The notes below the pieces were generated by a model. The model was given only the letters and a program-made list of their open reading frames with translations. It ran no database searches and was not told where the DNA came from. Shown in pieces: positions 32,068-43,450 of a DNA stretch of 64,000 nt. Both the position numbers and the translations under genes were made by a program. The stretch is from Alentia gelatinosa (lineage: Eukaryota > Annelida > Polychaeta > Phyllodocida > Polynoidae). How positions within the stretch are numbered: position 1 is the stretch's first letter; every line of letters starts with the position of its first letter. Where the stretch lies: NCBI GenBank assembly GCA_950022655.1, contig OX465583.1:29973360-30037359 (forward strand), read 5' to 3'.

Positions 32068-34359
32068 GAATTAGAACAAGCCCACTCAGGATTGAGGCTT
32101 AGAAGTGATTGTATGATGCTGTCATTTTAAAAGTGCCAATATATATTTATAACTTGTAACAAGACAGCCACCGTTGGAAATCTTTAATGCAGATTCCGTG
32201 AGCCAACCAATGTACTTTATACATGTGCTAAATATAAAAGGTCTTAGTGATTAGAATGATAGAAGACAAGGAAAAAGTGAATGTGCTTAATGTCACGTAT
32301 GATTATGTATCACAGGACAAATGTATGTATTTAGGAACGATGTTTGGTATCAGCCAAAGTATTATTTAAACTTCACAATAAGAGTAATTACTGTTGTTAC
32401 TAAGAACTACCCAATATTGTGATTTACAAAAAGTGAATAGATAATTTCAGTAATTGTATTCGTAATATCTGTAATTTTTCGCACAAAGAAATTGTTTTCT
32501 ATATATCAAAAAGAAGAATATTAACATATTTAATGACACGCACGCTTTACCTATGACATTAAACATCCTATAATGCCTTAAAATGTATGATATGTATAGA
32601 ATGATAAATATTCGCTTAAGATAAGATAGATAAGGTGGTTTTTAAAACATTTTTGTTCATTATACTAGTAAAAAGGATGATATATATATGTATTATATAT
32701 AACAATCTCATCTTTGAATATGTAGAAAATGATTGTTTAAAAATACACCTGCTTGATAAAAACCATGAACCCTACATATAGATACCTCTGTATACTACCC
32801 ATCGTAAATCCTTTAAGATATGTCATGTATGATGTTGACTCTAACCTTATCAAATTTCTCCTTTACAGGTAAGTTGGATTACGTTGACGGGATCAGGGAT
32901 TAATCAAGGTGGTCTCAACGTCTCTGTGCCAGGACCACAAGCCTAGGGATTAACCAGTGGTGCTGGCCAGAGACCAAACACCAACCTCTATCTACTCAGG
33001 CCTATAGAGAAAGAAATCCTAGTCTGCTTCAAATACCATGGCTGTTAACGCTTTAAAAGGCAGCTTGGATCAACCACATAGTTACACATTCTCACAAGGA
33101 TCTTGTACAAAGGAAAATACCATTGATTGATTGTGGTAAAGTGCAACATGTGCATGGATATATAAACCCTTGAGTTGATGTTGGCCCGCAGGTAAGCATT
33201 TAAGTGTAAACCTGTAGGGAAATATATTATAAATGTTATCTTGTCAATCTATGTTTGGACATATGTAATATGACCAGAGGTTACTTATATGATGTGCGTG
33301 TAACTTGGCTACGTGGGGTTTCTCCATAAAAACTTCCAAATACCTTTATTTTGGACAAAATCTAAAACACAAATTTAATTATGTAACTTAGAAATAGGGC
33401 TATGCTTTGGGATAGCTTTACCACATAGACACCATCATGAAATAGAATATGAAACTAATATGATAATTTTTAAGTGTATATATATTTCTTTTCTCTTGAT
33501 CTTTAATTTAGATTTTATATTAATATTCCTCTCTTAGATGATAACTTCTTTTTCATATTACTTCAATCTAGTCTTTAGCTCTGTTCACATTATTTTGACA
33601 ATCTAAAAAAGGTCCCAGGTCCCAAATAAGTGATTCTAAAGATATAAAGAATAGAGTAAGGTACATCCTAGTCCCACCATTATATAGAATCTATGTAGTA
33701 CTCTAAACGTATCTACAGAGCAGGGAATTAAAATGAGAATGGCACTTGGCGTAGAGTAAGGAGGACAGGGTCTAGCATTATAAATCCCAGCTGAGAATAT
33801 TGCGGCTAATGTTGTACGCCGCAGTTGACAGGTTGACTTTAATGCCAAAGCCCAACAACATTACTACTCCACGTATAAGTGCATACTCAACTTAACCAAG
33901 GTTGGCACAGGCATAGTGTATGGGATTGACAAAACACAGTCTATGAAGTTTATTGTCAGCGCCGTAATATAATAAGTAAGCAATACTTGTTGGGGTGCAA
34001 ATGGTCTCAATCACCTTATCAGTCACTAGGTTATAATTCAGAGTACTTCCGATGTAAATACTATTGATGATACCTTGTGGCATATCCTTAGACAGGAGAA
34101 ATCGCAACTCAAAATATCCGTAGAAGGACATTATCAGTCCTAATATTTCACCCTATTGATCTTGATACCGTATATTACGATTTTAAGATAATTACGGACG
34201 AGATGTTAATAACAAATCTTAATAGCCATACATATTTTGTATGCACGATGTGGACTAGTGATTTTACTGTCAGGAAAAAAAATTGATTTCTTAAGGAATC
34301 ACCCATTTTGCGTTAATTGTTAAGTACCTGGATATAAAGGTTTAAATTCAAAACCAGGT
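32068..34359. other. AT-rich non-coding segment, 2.3 kb
   Basis: No repeat, RNA or gene was recognised. Frames at 33636-33848 and 33892-34131 (minus) have no domain. Confidence 0.45.
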
Positions 34360-34575
34360 ACCTTGGTTTCCAACTCCACCGCTTGTACAGCTCCTTGAAA
34401 TACAAGGAAGCAGAGCCGTCTTCAGTACATGCAGCCCCTGCAGCCACCTTAAAACTTCTCACAAGCCCTATGCTGTATTCCTATGGGCTACAGTACTGTC
34501 GTCTTAAAGCCGTGAGAAAAAGGAGACAAATAATGGGTAAATTATGTAATAGAAAAGTCAATGGAGGTGTATAAT
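34360..34575 (+). repeat. Dispersed repeat family R6, copy 1
   Basis: CTTAAAGCCGTGAGAAAAAG, AATGGGTAAATTATGTAATA and GAAAAGTC match CTTAAGCGGTGAGAGAAAAG and TTGGGTAAACTGTGCAATAG at 48299-48350. An AACTTCTCACA word also lies upstream in both. Confidence 0.45.
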
Positions 34576-35150
34576 GTTTATTTCTCTCCGGTTCTGAGGT
34601 ACAGATACTAAGAACTCCAACTGCTTAGAGACCGGTGAGAATCCTTAAGGAAAATTGCTTAGGACCGGAGGGAATGTTATGAGTGGGGTGAACCCTGACC
34701 AGGTCACGCGGGGAGGGACCTCATCACGGTAACGGAGCAGTGAGCAGTACACCACTGGGGCGGCCAATATCTGTGTTTCACCACCTGCATGCAGTGAACT
34801 GTGAAAGTAAGGAGCTCCCAGCAGGTTTATGAACGTTCGCTGTGGACTACACAGACTGCCGCTGTGAGGTCACGTTTCACATGATAAATCTCCAGCCTGT
34901 TCTGAACATTAACCATAAAGCGAGAGCAGTAATGGTGGAGTGGGTTCAGAGTTGGCTGATGGTTTATTTTTGACTCCTTACCAACAGCCAAGGTCATATC
35001 GTAGTGAGATTGGATCTATGACATGAAGATATAGAAAAGAAGAGAATACAGCACTCGTCGGTGGTTTGTACTGCACTAGGAGGTACACGCTTCGGCTTGT
35101 GGCAGATCAGCTGAAAATTGATAAACAAAATATATTCTAAGAGGTTTTTC

Positions 35151-35600
35151 AATCAATCGATGTACAAAATATACCAGTAACAAGTGCAGGTTGCTGTTCC
35201 ACAGTCAGTGAGTGCAAGGAGCACATCACTAAGAACTTCAGGCTTGAGTGTCAAGGCATTGATCATTGGTAGCATGCTTGTCCGCAGATTATAGGATCTC
35301 GCTATTCCGCTGTGTCGAACTTCTTGGCAGTCACCTGTATCACACAGATCTAATCTCATTATGAAATTACCAAGCTGTTGCCCACTCATTCAACTGAAGG
35401 TCACTACTGTCTGTAGTGGATTCTGCATCCAATCGCTTTAGAATATATTACAAATCCTTACAGGCTGATTTTGATAGTAAATTCTGCAGTCAATGCAGAA
35501 ACCACATCGTAACCAATTTCAGGCTGCTGTTGATGGGAGGTTCTGTAGTCAGTCGGTGCATAAAATACTCCACTAACAATCACCGATCACTATTGATAGC
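35151..35600 (+). repeat. Degenerate tandem repeat, unit about 80-90 bp
   Basis: TTCTGCATCCAATCG (35420), TTCTGCAGTCAATGCAG (35481) and TTCTGTAGTCAGTCGGTGC (35540) begin similar units, separated by AGGCTGATTTTGATAG or AGGCTGCTGTTGATGG. A weaker unit lies near 35190. The 165-codon frame starting at 35416 runs through this array. Confidence 0.5.
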
Positions 35601-36175
35601 AGTCATGGGCGCCACTAACTGTAAAGACTGTGATTGTAACAGAAAAACAGAAAACGTTTCACCACTGTTTGTAGCAGGGTCAATTGAGTCTAGAGACCCA
35701 TACAGATGTTGTTGCTTGACGCTGCTCCCCCACCTTCCTACATCCTCCCACCGGCTACCAATTTGCTCCATGGTTTGTATGGACGTTCATCTTTATTGCC
35801 ATCCCACGGTGAGCGACACCAAGTGGTCGTCCCTGGTCTTGTTTTCACCTCACTCCTATCTCGTCCAGGCTGCATCAGCACAGGGGATGGCTGATCTCTG
35901 GTATAATATGTAAGTCACTAATTAAGCGTACACGGAGTATTACCTCAAACCTGGTAATGCATCTCGTCCCTGGTTGGGGAAAGTCTAAAGGTCAGAGGGA
36001 CTCTTGGTTCCTGACGCCGTTTCCATGGTTACAGACGCTCACCATATTTATGCGCATGCTCATGTGGCTGCAAGCAGCTGGTTCCCGACGTAATCACGTG
36101 ACTAGACATCGTTCACTCTCCATTCAGATGTTTACTTATATTGCTATATGCAGTAACCAAACCGGAACTCTGTTA
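35601..36175. other. Non-coding segment, no recognised feature
   Basis: No feature is supported. The continuing long frame is unconvincing: it is Cys- and Ser-rich and has no domain. Confidence 0.4.
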
Positions 36176-36300
36176 GGAGAGTGAGTCTTGCAGACGTTTT
36201 ATACGGTTTTCCTATGTAAAACTGTGTTTGGGGAGTGTGCGTCTTGTAGGCGTTTTATACAGTATTGCCTTTTTAAACTGTGTTTGGAGAGTGGGTGGGG
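36176..36300 (+). repeat. 56-bp tandem repeat, about 2.2 copies
   Basis: GGAGAGTGAGTCTTGCAGAC plus GTTTTATACGGTTTT is followed 56 bp later by GGAGTGTGCGTCTTGTAGGC plus GTTTTATACAGTATT. A third partial copy starts near 36286. Confidence 0.75.
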
Positions 36301-37070
36301 CGGTCCTTTGGTCTTTCATGGCGGGCAGGTTGTTCAGCTGGTCTGGTGTTATTGAGTGACTGCTCAGTGTTACACCAAACATACGTCCATGTCTAAGTGG
36401 ATTATCTCTTTACCCTTATTATCTCCTTCACCGGAAAGTACAACTGAACTCGGAATCTTAGACGTATTGCACGATTAACCCATGATTTTTATCATTAGCT
36501 ATATTTTTTCAGTTTTCAAACTGAAAATAAATAGATATGGTAAAATGTTACAAATGATGAAAGTGAAGAGTGTTGTTGTGCTTCCTTCTTCCGGTTGATG
36601 CCCCCCTCTGTTGCTTTGGGTGTAAAATACCATCAACAGTTCCAGAATTGTAAATGCTGCACACCCGACCAAATAGATGCTATTAACAGGAACGTTACTA
36701 CTAAAGCTTTTATTATGCATTATATTATATGAATTGCATCAAATATTCGGAATGTAGCCATTGTGGACTATGAATTTAGAGGAAAGGATTGCATTTATGA
36801 ACGATTTCTATAGTACCATTCATAGAACCAACAAAAACAATTAAATTGTACAGAAAAAACCCACTATAAGGGTATATCTACTGTGCTTGCATTCCCAGGA
36901 ATACCATATGTTATAATAGATTACCCTACCCCAGAGGCACTAATACCTCCGCCACCCCTCCCGTATACACACATACCCTTACGCGTGCGGCATAATTGGA
37001 TCAGGTGGGGTCTGGGCACTCCTGGCGCAAACAAATAGGGTTGAAGCCATAGGTCTGGCAGGGTGGTCTC
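36301..37070. other. Non-coding segment, no recognised feature
   Basis: No feature is supported. Confidence 0.4.
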
Positions 37071-37095
37071 TAGACTGGCCTCAGTCCCTGTGTCC
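37071..37095 (+). repeat. Dispersed short repeat TAGACTGGCCTCAGTC, copy 2
   Basis: The identical 16-bp word followed by CCTGTGTCCT; see 6532 and 55038. Confidence 0.6.
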
Positions 37096-37158
37096 TGCCC
37101 CTCCTCCTCGGCAGGGACACTGGGGCTGTAGGAGGAAGGATACATATTGATATATATT

Positions 37159-37448
37159 TTATCCTACCCCTAATAAAAAACGCCATAGGCTTAACATGGG
37201 ATTTGTTTATGTCACGGGTGTGAAATAAAGCGTTGTTTATGCCACTACTTTCTGATACTGAACAAATATGGAAATGGTGTAGGATAAAATCTAGACGCCA
37301 CTCGTTTGAGTTTGAGTTTATTTATGCCACTTATTTTTTTGGCTCGGTAATGTCACTCGTCTTCGACTCGTGAAATTATGGAGCCAACAAAATGCGTGGC
37401 ATAATTAAACACAGACTCAAACTCGTGACGTCTCTTCATATTATCCTA
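37159..37448. mobile_element. Two-part palindromic foldback element, copy f
   Basis: Part one starts TTATCCTACCCCTAATAAAA, contains CCATAGGCTTAACATGGG and ends near GTGTAGGATAAAAT. It holds GTTTATGTCACGGG and GTTTATGCCAC. Part two is a hairpin whose arms are GAGTTTGAGTTT / AGACTCAAACTC and TTTATGCCAC / GTGGCATAATTAAA. The loop GTAATGTCACTCGTCTTCGA followed by CTCGTGAAATTA is the shared core. Compared with copy b, all arm words have changed together from CCGTATGCCA to GTTTATGCCA. Confidence 0.75.
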
Positions 37449-37726
37449 ATTTAGTTTATTGACCTTTTATATATGTGAGAGTCTGTGGCCTGGTCACGCA
37501 GGTAGGCATGGATAACCGTGTCAATGTATGATGCTAGTGGGAAGGCCCGATTGTTTCAGAAATCGTATTCGATTTAATCATCATGTGGAATTAAACATCA
37601 TCTCTGAAATAGTTATTTGTCATACCAAACAATATCAAATATATGTAAACAAATTTTGTACAAGTTTTATGTTTATTGATTCATTGTTCCCTGTTAAAAA
37701 TGTAATGTGTAAATATTTCAAATTAT

Positions 37727-37905
37727 GCCTGAAGGCATTAAGGCATTATCCGGTGTTTACTGGGGGAATGTCTGAAGGCATTATCCAGTCTACAATAAGA
37801 AATACTCGAGGGGAATAGCCAATCTATCATGGTAAATGCCTAAAGTTATTATCCAGTCCATATTGGCGAATGCCTCAAAGCATATTCTATCCTGAATGGG
37901 TAAAT
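37727..37905 (+). repeat. 35-bp minisatellite, about four to five copies
   Basis: Unit AATGCCTGAAGGCATTATCC followed by AGTCTATATTGGCG-like sequence. The period and the TGCCTGAAGGCAT palindrome resemble the array at 28618, suggesting one family at two sites. Confidence 0.65.
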
Positions 37906-39012
37906 TCACTCGGAGGGTAATGAATATTCATAATCGAAGACCCGAGCAAGTCTAGGTGGCCATATGGCTTACAAAGCAGGAGCAAGTCCAATGAGCAGGT
38001 CGGCGTCAGCAGGCCGTGGAGCCAGGTGAAGAGCGCTGCCCCCGGCATCGTCCTTCCACTGGAGGACTCCAGGCTGGCCTCCTCCACGGCAGTTGTAGGA
38101 TCAGCAGGAGGAGCTGGGGGCCAAAGCTGGAGCAGCTGATGGGCGGTGCGGATAAGGCCTGGAGGAGGAGGGCTGAGTACTAGGAGGAGGGGGATTAACA
38201 GCAAGGGGGCTTGTCAGCACCTCCGGGTCCCATCCCTGTCATGACCACGGCAGCAGCACCAGGAGGATAAATCTGCAGCTCCAGATGCTGGAGTCCTTCC
38301 TCCATCCGCTGCTGCTTTTACTACCCCTTGGGGGTGGCTGGTGCTCCACAACTTAACCCACATACCGGAGACCGGGTGACGTCCGGCGGGGGTGCTTACC
38401 TAACACGGAAGCCAGACAGCCAACCCCTATATCTCCTTAGCAACATTTCGTCGTGAGCACCAGAGGTTTGCTAGCAAACACACACCCACTGCAAACCCCA
38501 ACTACAAACCCCAAGCCCCTGGGGGAGTGAAACACCCGGTGCTGCCACGTGCACCCTTTTCTTGATTCCCTAAATCCAGGGGATCAATCTCAGTCATTCT
38601 TCGGCCCCCCACAGCCCTCCCTCTCACTCCTCAGGCTTAGGACTCCTCCTTCTCCATCCCTTGGCTTTATTCGCGCCATCTGAGATCTATCAAAGCCCTG
38701 GAGGACGCGGGGGCGTGGAGAGGAGGGGCCGGTTGCCCGCACGCCGCCACCGCCACCGGGACGTCCTCTCCAGCTGAGAAAACTCGGACCACGAGTTGCT
38801 CGTCAACACGAACTACGAGCTGCTCGTGACGTCTCGCTGAGCTGCTTAGAGCTGCTCACAACTGCTCAGTGTTCATCCCCACGGGGTAGTCCACAAGCCG
38901 GATTAATATACGGGATTAATCGAGCAGCTTATTTCATGCGAGCAACTCATTTCAAACCAGGAATTCCTCGGGTGCTATTCTACTTTCATTCTCTGTATGT
39001 GCCTGCCACATT
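37906..39012. other. GC-rich segment with GAGCTGCTC words
   Basis: This part is GC- and CpG-richer than its flanks (peak about 38690-38850). GAGCTGCTC, GAGCTGCTTAGAGCTGCTC and related words cluster at 38815-38880 and recur near 39430 and 41920. A minus-strand frame (37887-38204) has a hydrophobic start but begins with TTG and follows a stop. No gene is supported, but a weak promoter or repeat origin is possible. Confidence 0.35.
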
Positions 39013-39272
39013 TGCTGCTGGACTTACGTTATTGAAGATCTGATATAACCATCTCTGTGGATTGGAGTATTTATTATAAGAGCCTTTTGTTGAGCTTCTT
39101 CGATTTGCTCACGAATGCGGCTTTCTGTTTCTTAACCGCTAGCGTTAATTGTGCTGCTGGACTTGCTACCGCTGGATTGTAAGTCTGATATAAACAACCA
39201 CGTGGATTCAAGTTAAGCTATTGGTTGAGCTACTCACGTCCCCTCACGAGTGTGGGTTTCCTTTTCTTAACC
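39013..39272 (+). repeat. 139-bp tandem duplication, two copies
   Basis: TGCTGCTGGACTTACG, GATCTGATATAA, ACGAATGCGGCTTTC and TTTCTTAACCGCTAGC (39013-39143) recur as TGCTGCTGGACTTGC, GTCTGATATAA, ACGAGTGTGGGTTTCC and TTCTTAACCGCTGGC (39152-39272). Confidence 0.7.
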
Positions 39273-39716
39273 GCTGGCACCTTGGAAGATTTGTGGATAT
39301 TTACTGGACACCACCACTTGAAGAAACTATGTGAGCAAACGTATTCAGGAAACATTACTAAAAAGACTTCTAGGAAACACAAGAAGTTTGAAGAAGTTTA
39401 TGCTCAGTAAGTCGTCGCAGATTCTGGTAGAGCTGCTCACTGGACCGTGAAAGAGGCGCTCACTTAAACCCAATAATCCATCTGGCTTATTTTTCTCTGC
39501 CTCACCCGCTGGCGCCTGTAGGGTACTGGGAGTGGGGGACTAGCTGCAGAAACTGTTCGGAGCTGATAAAAACACACGACCAGGAAGCTTGTCTGTGAGG
39601 AGGCTCGTGTGGGAAGCTTGGCATCGAGTACTGAGAAGTCTTTATTATCTGCGAGGAGAGTAGAGAGAGAGGTGTGCGTATTCTGGAGTGGTGAAACGAG
39701 GACAGGATAATGGCTG

Positions 39717-40385
39717 CCTACTGCACTCTCCCGAGGAGAAATGTAAGTTTTACTGCCTCTTTTAGCTTTTGACTGCACTATCCCGAGGAGATAAAGTTCT
39801 GTTGCCTTTAATAGCTCCTTACTTCACGACACTGAGGAGAAATTTTGATTTTACTGTAATGTAATGTAATTTCTACTGCCAAAATGAGCTCCCTACTGCA
39901 TTTTGGTGAGGAGAAATGTAAGCTACATTCAGGGTCCCCTGGGACCTCAAACCACATACGAACAATACTGTATTCAGTAGCTTGGTACTGCACTCTACCG
40001 AGGAGAAATATAAGCATTACTACCTATAATAGCTTTCTACTACACTCTACATAGGGGGATTTAAGTGTTAAGTGCTCAAACAAACACAAAGCTGCCATAA
40101 ATGTTTATACTGCAATATGCCGAGGAGAAATGTAAGGTCTATTGCCTTTAATAGCCTCGTTCTGGATTCTGTCTATAAGGAATGTAAGTTTTACTGCATT
40201 TATTAGCTTCCAACTGCAGTCTTGCGAGCAGAAATAAGGTTTTACTGCCTTTGATAGCTTCTTCATGCAGACTGTCCGGGAGAATATAAGTTTTACTGCA
40301 TTCTTACTGTATCCTGCCAACGACAAATGTACGTTTTACTGCATTTGATAGCTTTATACTGCAGTCTCCTAACAGATATGTAAGC
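39717..40385 (+). repeat. About 54-bp minisatellite, roughly eleven degenerate copies
   Basis: Unit TACTGCACTCTCCCGAGGAG, AAATGTAAGTTTTACTGCC, TTTAATAGCTTCC. It repeats across about 670 bp with many point changes and a few inserts (for example at 39860 and 39930). The GAGGAGAAATGTAAG box is the best-kept part. Frames on the minus strand merely translate the array. Confidence 0.8.
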
Positions 40386-40640
40386 TTTCCACTTCTCCAC
40401 GGATATCCACTTTGTAATTTCTAGTATATAAAATTACGTAAAACAAAGGTAGTATTAATTGAGCCTCATTTACGTCAATTAGATAGTTGTCTGAACCTCT
40501 CAAATGACTCAACTTCATGCCATGGTTACCAACGACATGTTGTCCATATTTTCCTGGTTTCTCTGAGGCAGCAAAAAGCAACATGGAAATCACTTCCACC
40601 TTTTTCTGACTCTAACTGATATCCCTGACCCTGAAAAATG
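40375..40640 (+). repeat. Dispersed repeat family R1, copy 2
   Basis: The best-preserved R1 copy with parts in order: AAAACAAAGGTAGTATTAAT, TGAGCCTCATTTACGTCAAT, CCATGGTTACCAACGACATG, CCATATTTTCCTGGTTTCTC, TGAGGCAGCAAA and TGACTCTAACTGATATCCCT. It directly follows the 54-bp minisatellite. Confidence 0.65.
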
Positions 40641-41154
40641 TAATATACATATACTGCCTTTGTTGGATACTTTCTGCCCATTTTGGCATATTTGGGGAGA
40701 ATTGTGCATCTGTTACGGTCTTACTGACTTTATATGATGACCTAATTATTGCCACATGCGCGAGGGAATATAAGCTGTACTGCGGGGATTATTTTCTAGA
40801 AGCTGTCAAGAAGAAGGACGGAATAAAGATTTATATCCTTGAATTATTTTCTGTTTTGGGTTTGAATGTGGAATGATCTTTTCAGAAGGCAAGTGTAAGT
40901 CTGTCTACCTTTATTTGTTGAGTCATGGATTTTTCACATTGAAGTACATAGTGTTTTGTTTTTACTTACTTAGGGGTTGTTTCTGTGGCAGAGAAAATGA
41001 TCTCTTTACAAATAGGTGCTGGTCAAGTGATTCTATAAAGGTTTTATGAATTTATATTATTTATGTGGTGACTGCTTACGTTCCTGAATCACGTTATGTT
41101 TTACCTGATGGACAGTAAAGAGGACGTTCCAAAACAGGATTTATTAGTAGTTTA
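40641..41154. other. Non-coding segment, no recognised feature
   Basis: No feature is supported beyond a TGTAAG-rich similarity to the array upstream. Confidence 0.4.
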
Positions 41155-41400
41155 TATCATAGAAATAGAAACTATGTCTACAGAGGTGGCAGGTTTCCAT
41201 TTTCCCATGGAAATCCATATTTATATGTATAGTAAATGTGTAAAAGAGATAAACATTCGATAGTGGACCCCATAGACTTTCAGCCCCTTGCTGGGACCAA
41301 TATCCACGTGTTTTCCCCATTTTCTCGTTTTCTCTGAAGCAGCAAATTACAAATGAAAATGTTTCCTGATTCCAATCGATATCCCTTTGTCTGTATGTAG
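41155..41400 (+). repeat. Dispersed repeat family R1, copy 3
   Basis: CCAATATCCACGTGTTTTCC, CATTTTCTCGTTTTCTCTG, AAGCAGCAAATTACAA and TTTCCTGATTCCAATCGATA with TCCCTT match copy 2 in order. Confidence 0.6.
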
Positions 41401-41525
41401 TTGTTCTTCGAAAATGTAGTTTATATAGTCTGGAACCCCGAAGAAAACTACATTTCTTGTCAAGAGGTTCTTCTGGACTTCATGAAAATATCTAGGCAAA
41501 CTTATTAAAATACAGCAATAACATT

Positions 41526-41870
41526 TTGGGTACACAACCCTATTTCCCATTTATGAGAATATCTTGCAGTCAGATACCAATACATTCCACGAATTCTTCA
41601 AGGTATACGCTGGTGACCTTCGTGCTTACACTGCAAAGACCTTTGGGGAACGGGTTACACGCCGGGGCACAGGGTCTGTACACCTTTCCCAAAAGCAGAC
41701 GACATTTCGCACCCATTCACACCGGCGCGGCGCGAAATCCGGTCTATTATCGCCCGGACAGCGTTCGCTGGTGTATTTGTACGCTGGAACGTGGAATGCC
41801 CCGTGTTGGCAGTGACAATACGGCCGGGTACCGACCCCGCCCATGAGTCCGTATATCGGCGTTATGATAG
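41526..41870. other. GC-rich stop-poor segment
   Basis: Three overlapping frames (two plus, one minus) are open because of composition. ATTTCGC and GCGCGAAAT form a short inverted repeat around CATTCACACCGGCGCG near 41704-41740. That patch recalls the inverted ends of CATTCACAC-type MITEs, but no matching second end was found. Confidence 0.4.
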
Positions 41871-42769
41871 CCTTATCAGGTAGAAGCCAACAAGCCGGTA
41901 ATCAGCACCAGCCACCCGAGCTGCTCTGTGAGTAATTGAGGGCGGGTCCAGGAGCTGCTAAGAGCTACTTCACAAACCCTCTACTCAAAGGGTTTGACGC
42001 CATCTTATCGGCATACATATATAAATACACAATGTGGTATACAAGTCTCAATTCGAAAATATATTTCTCGTAAATGACCATGAATTCTGCTCCGTTCACC
42101 CTCTGAGCACCCATCTTCATTTCTTGCGTTTTTGATAGAGAATGCAGGACCCAAAGCCTCGGTACCTTTTCCCGGATTTTTTTTTCATTTTCAAATCCCA
42201 TGCCTGTAATATAGACATTGGAATTGTCCGAGATTTCTTATTTCTTTAAAGTTAATTACTCTTTAGAAACTTTTTTTCTAAGAAATTCCTCTGCTGAAAA
42301 CGTACTGGGGTCATTGAGATCAAATCGTCAGCAGTAATGTAATGCTTCGTTTAAACTTGCTCAAATCCTTAGGTTAGTTTTAATCAGTGAAGATGTGAGG
42401 CTCTTGCCAATGTCACAGTAAACAACCGAGGTCAAACAGTTCACTGTGGAGTAGCACATGGATTGATTATAGCGCGCAGTAAGGAATAGATGGAGGAGTC
42501 GAAGGGCTTGAGAATTATACTACAGTGTCCAGCTTTGGCAAAATATATAATTTCCCTACAATAGAACATGTACAAATCACATTCCAAATGAAGAAAGCTA
42601 ATTTTTTTTAAACACTTCACTTTTAGTCTAACGTATTATATAGAATGTTAATACTAGAGTGTTTATTCCGAGGATTTGTTGCTAATCCGAGCAATGTTTG
42701 ATAAACTCTTACGATGTGCTACAACGGCTATTAATACCCATTAATTATTTCCTGATCGCTAGCGGTGCG

Positions 42770-43450
42770 TAGATTGCAAATGTGTAAAACAAACTACTTT
42801 AGCTTTCCATCACCAGATCGCTTAAGTTGTGCGGCACACTACACTGCCTGTCATGAAGAAAAAGGTAAAAAGAATCAGAAAAAAACAGACATAGACAATC
42901 TGCAAGCCAAAGCTTTTGTGACGACCCTGGGTGGTATTAGTTTCCTAGAAGAATAATATACAATAAAGATGTGGATTGATTAAGAATATACACCCATGAC
43001 TGACACCCATGGGCAGCCATAGTTATACATCGCAGCTACGTGGTGCCTCTGGCAGGTTTATGCACTACCATTAGCCATCATCAGATCACTAATGGCACAA
43101 AAATTACTCAACCATATTACAAACAGCTCCAGCTTTCTATCATCAGATCGCTGTGCGGTACGCTAAACTGCCTGTCATGAAGAAGGAGGGGAGGAAAAGC
43201 ACCAACAAAAATGCAGACATAGACGAACTGCTGTCCTATACATTTGAGATGACTTCTGGAATTGGATGGCTTCACCTACCTAGAAGAATAGCATGCAACA
43301 AATATGTGGGTTAATTGAGAGAGCACGTTGGACGGACACCCAATATATCGGCGGTCATATTTATACCTGGCGCCTGCAAATCGCTTCCCCTGACGTTACC
43401 GGTTGGCACAAACGTATTAACTCTGACCTTGTCCAATTTAGCCAGGACGT
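42770..43450 (+). repeat. 330-bp tandem duplication, two diverged copies
   Basis: AGCTTTCCATCACCAGATCG, CTGCCTGTCATGAAGAA, CAGACATAGACAATCTG, CCTAGAAGAATAATA and TGACACCCATGGGC in copy 1 (42795-43020) recur as AGCTTTCTATCATCAGATCG, CTGCCTGTCATGAAGAA, CAGACATAGACGAACTG, CCTAGAAGAATAGCA and GGACACCCAATATA in copy 2 (43130-43350). Copy 1 is open for 63 codons (42765-42956) ending in FLEE. Copy 2 has a stop and frame changes. The fragment might be an old coding piece of a transposon, but no family was recognised. Confidence 0.65.

Noticed and set aside
35416..35913. 165-codon frame
   Set aside because: Its first part runs through a degenerate tandem repeat, and the rest has no recognisable domain or splice boundaries.
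37887..38204. Minus-strand frame with a signal-peptide-like start
   Set aside because: The apparent Met is a TTG and a stop lies four codons upstream. The hydrophobic start comes from CTC/CTG-rich DNA in a GC-rich patch.
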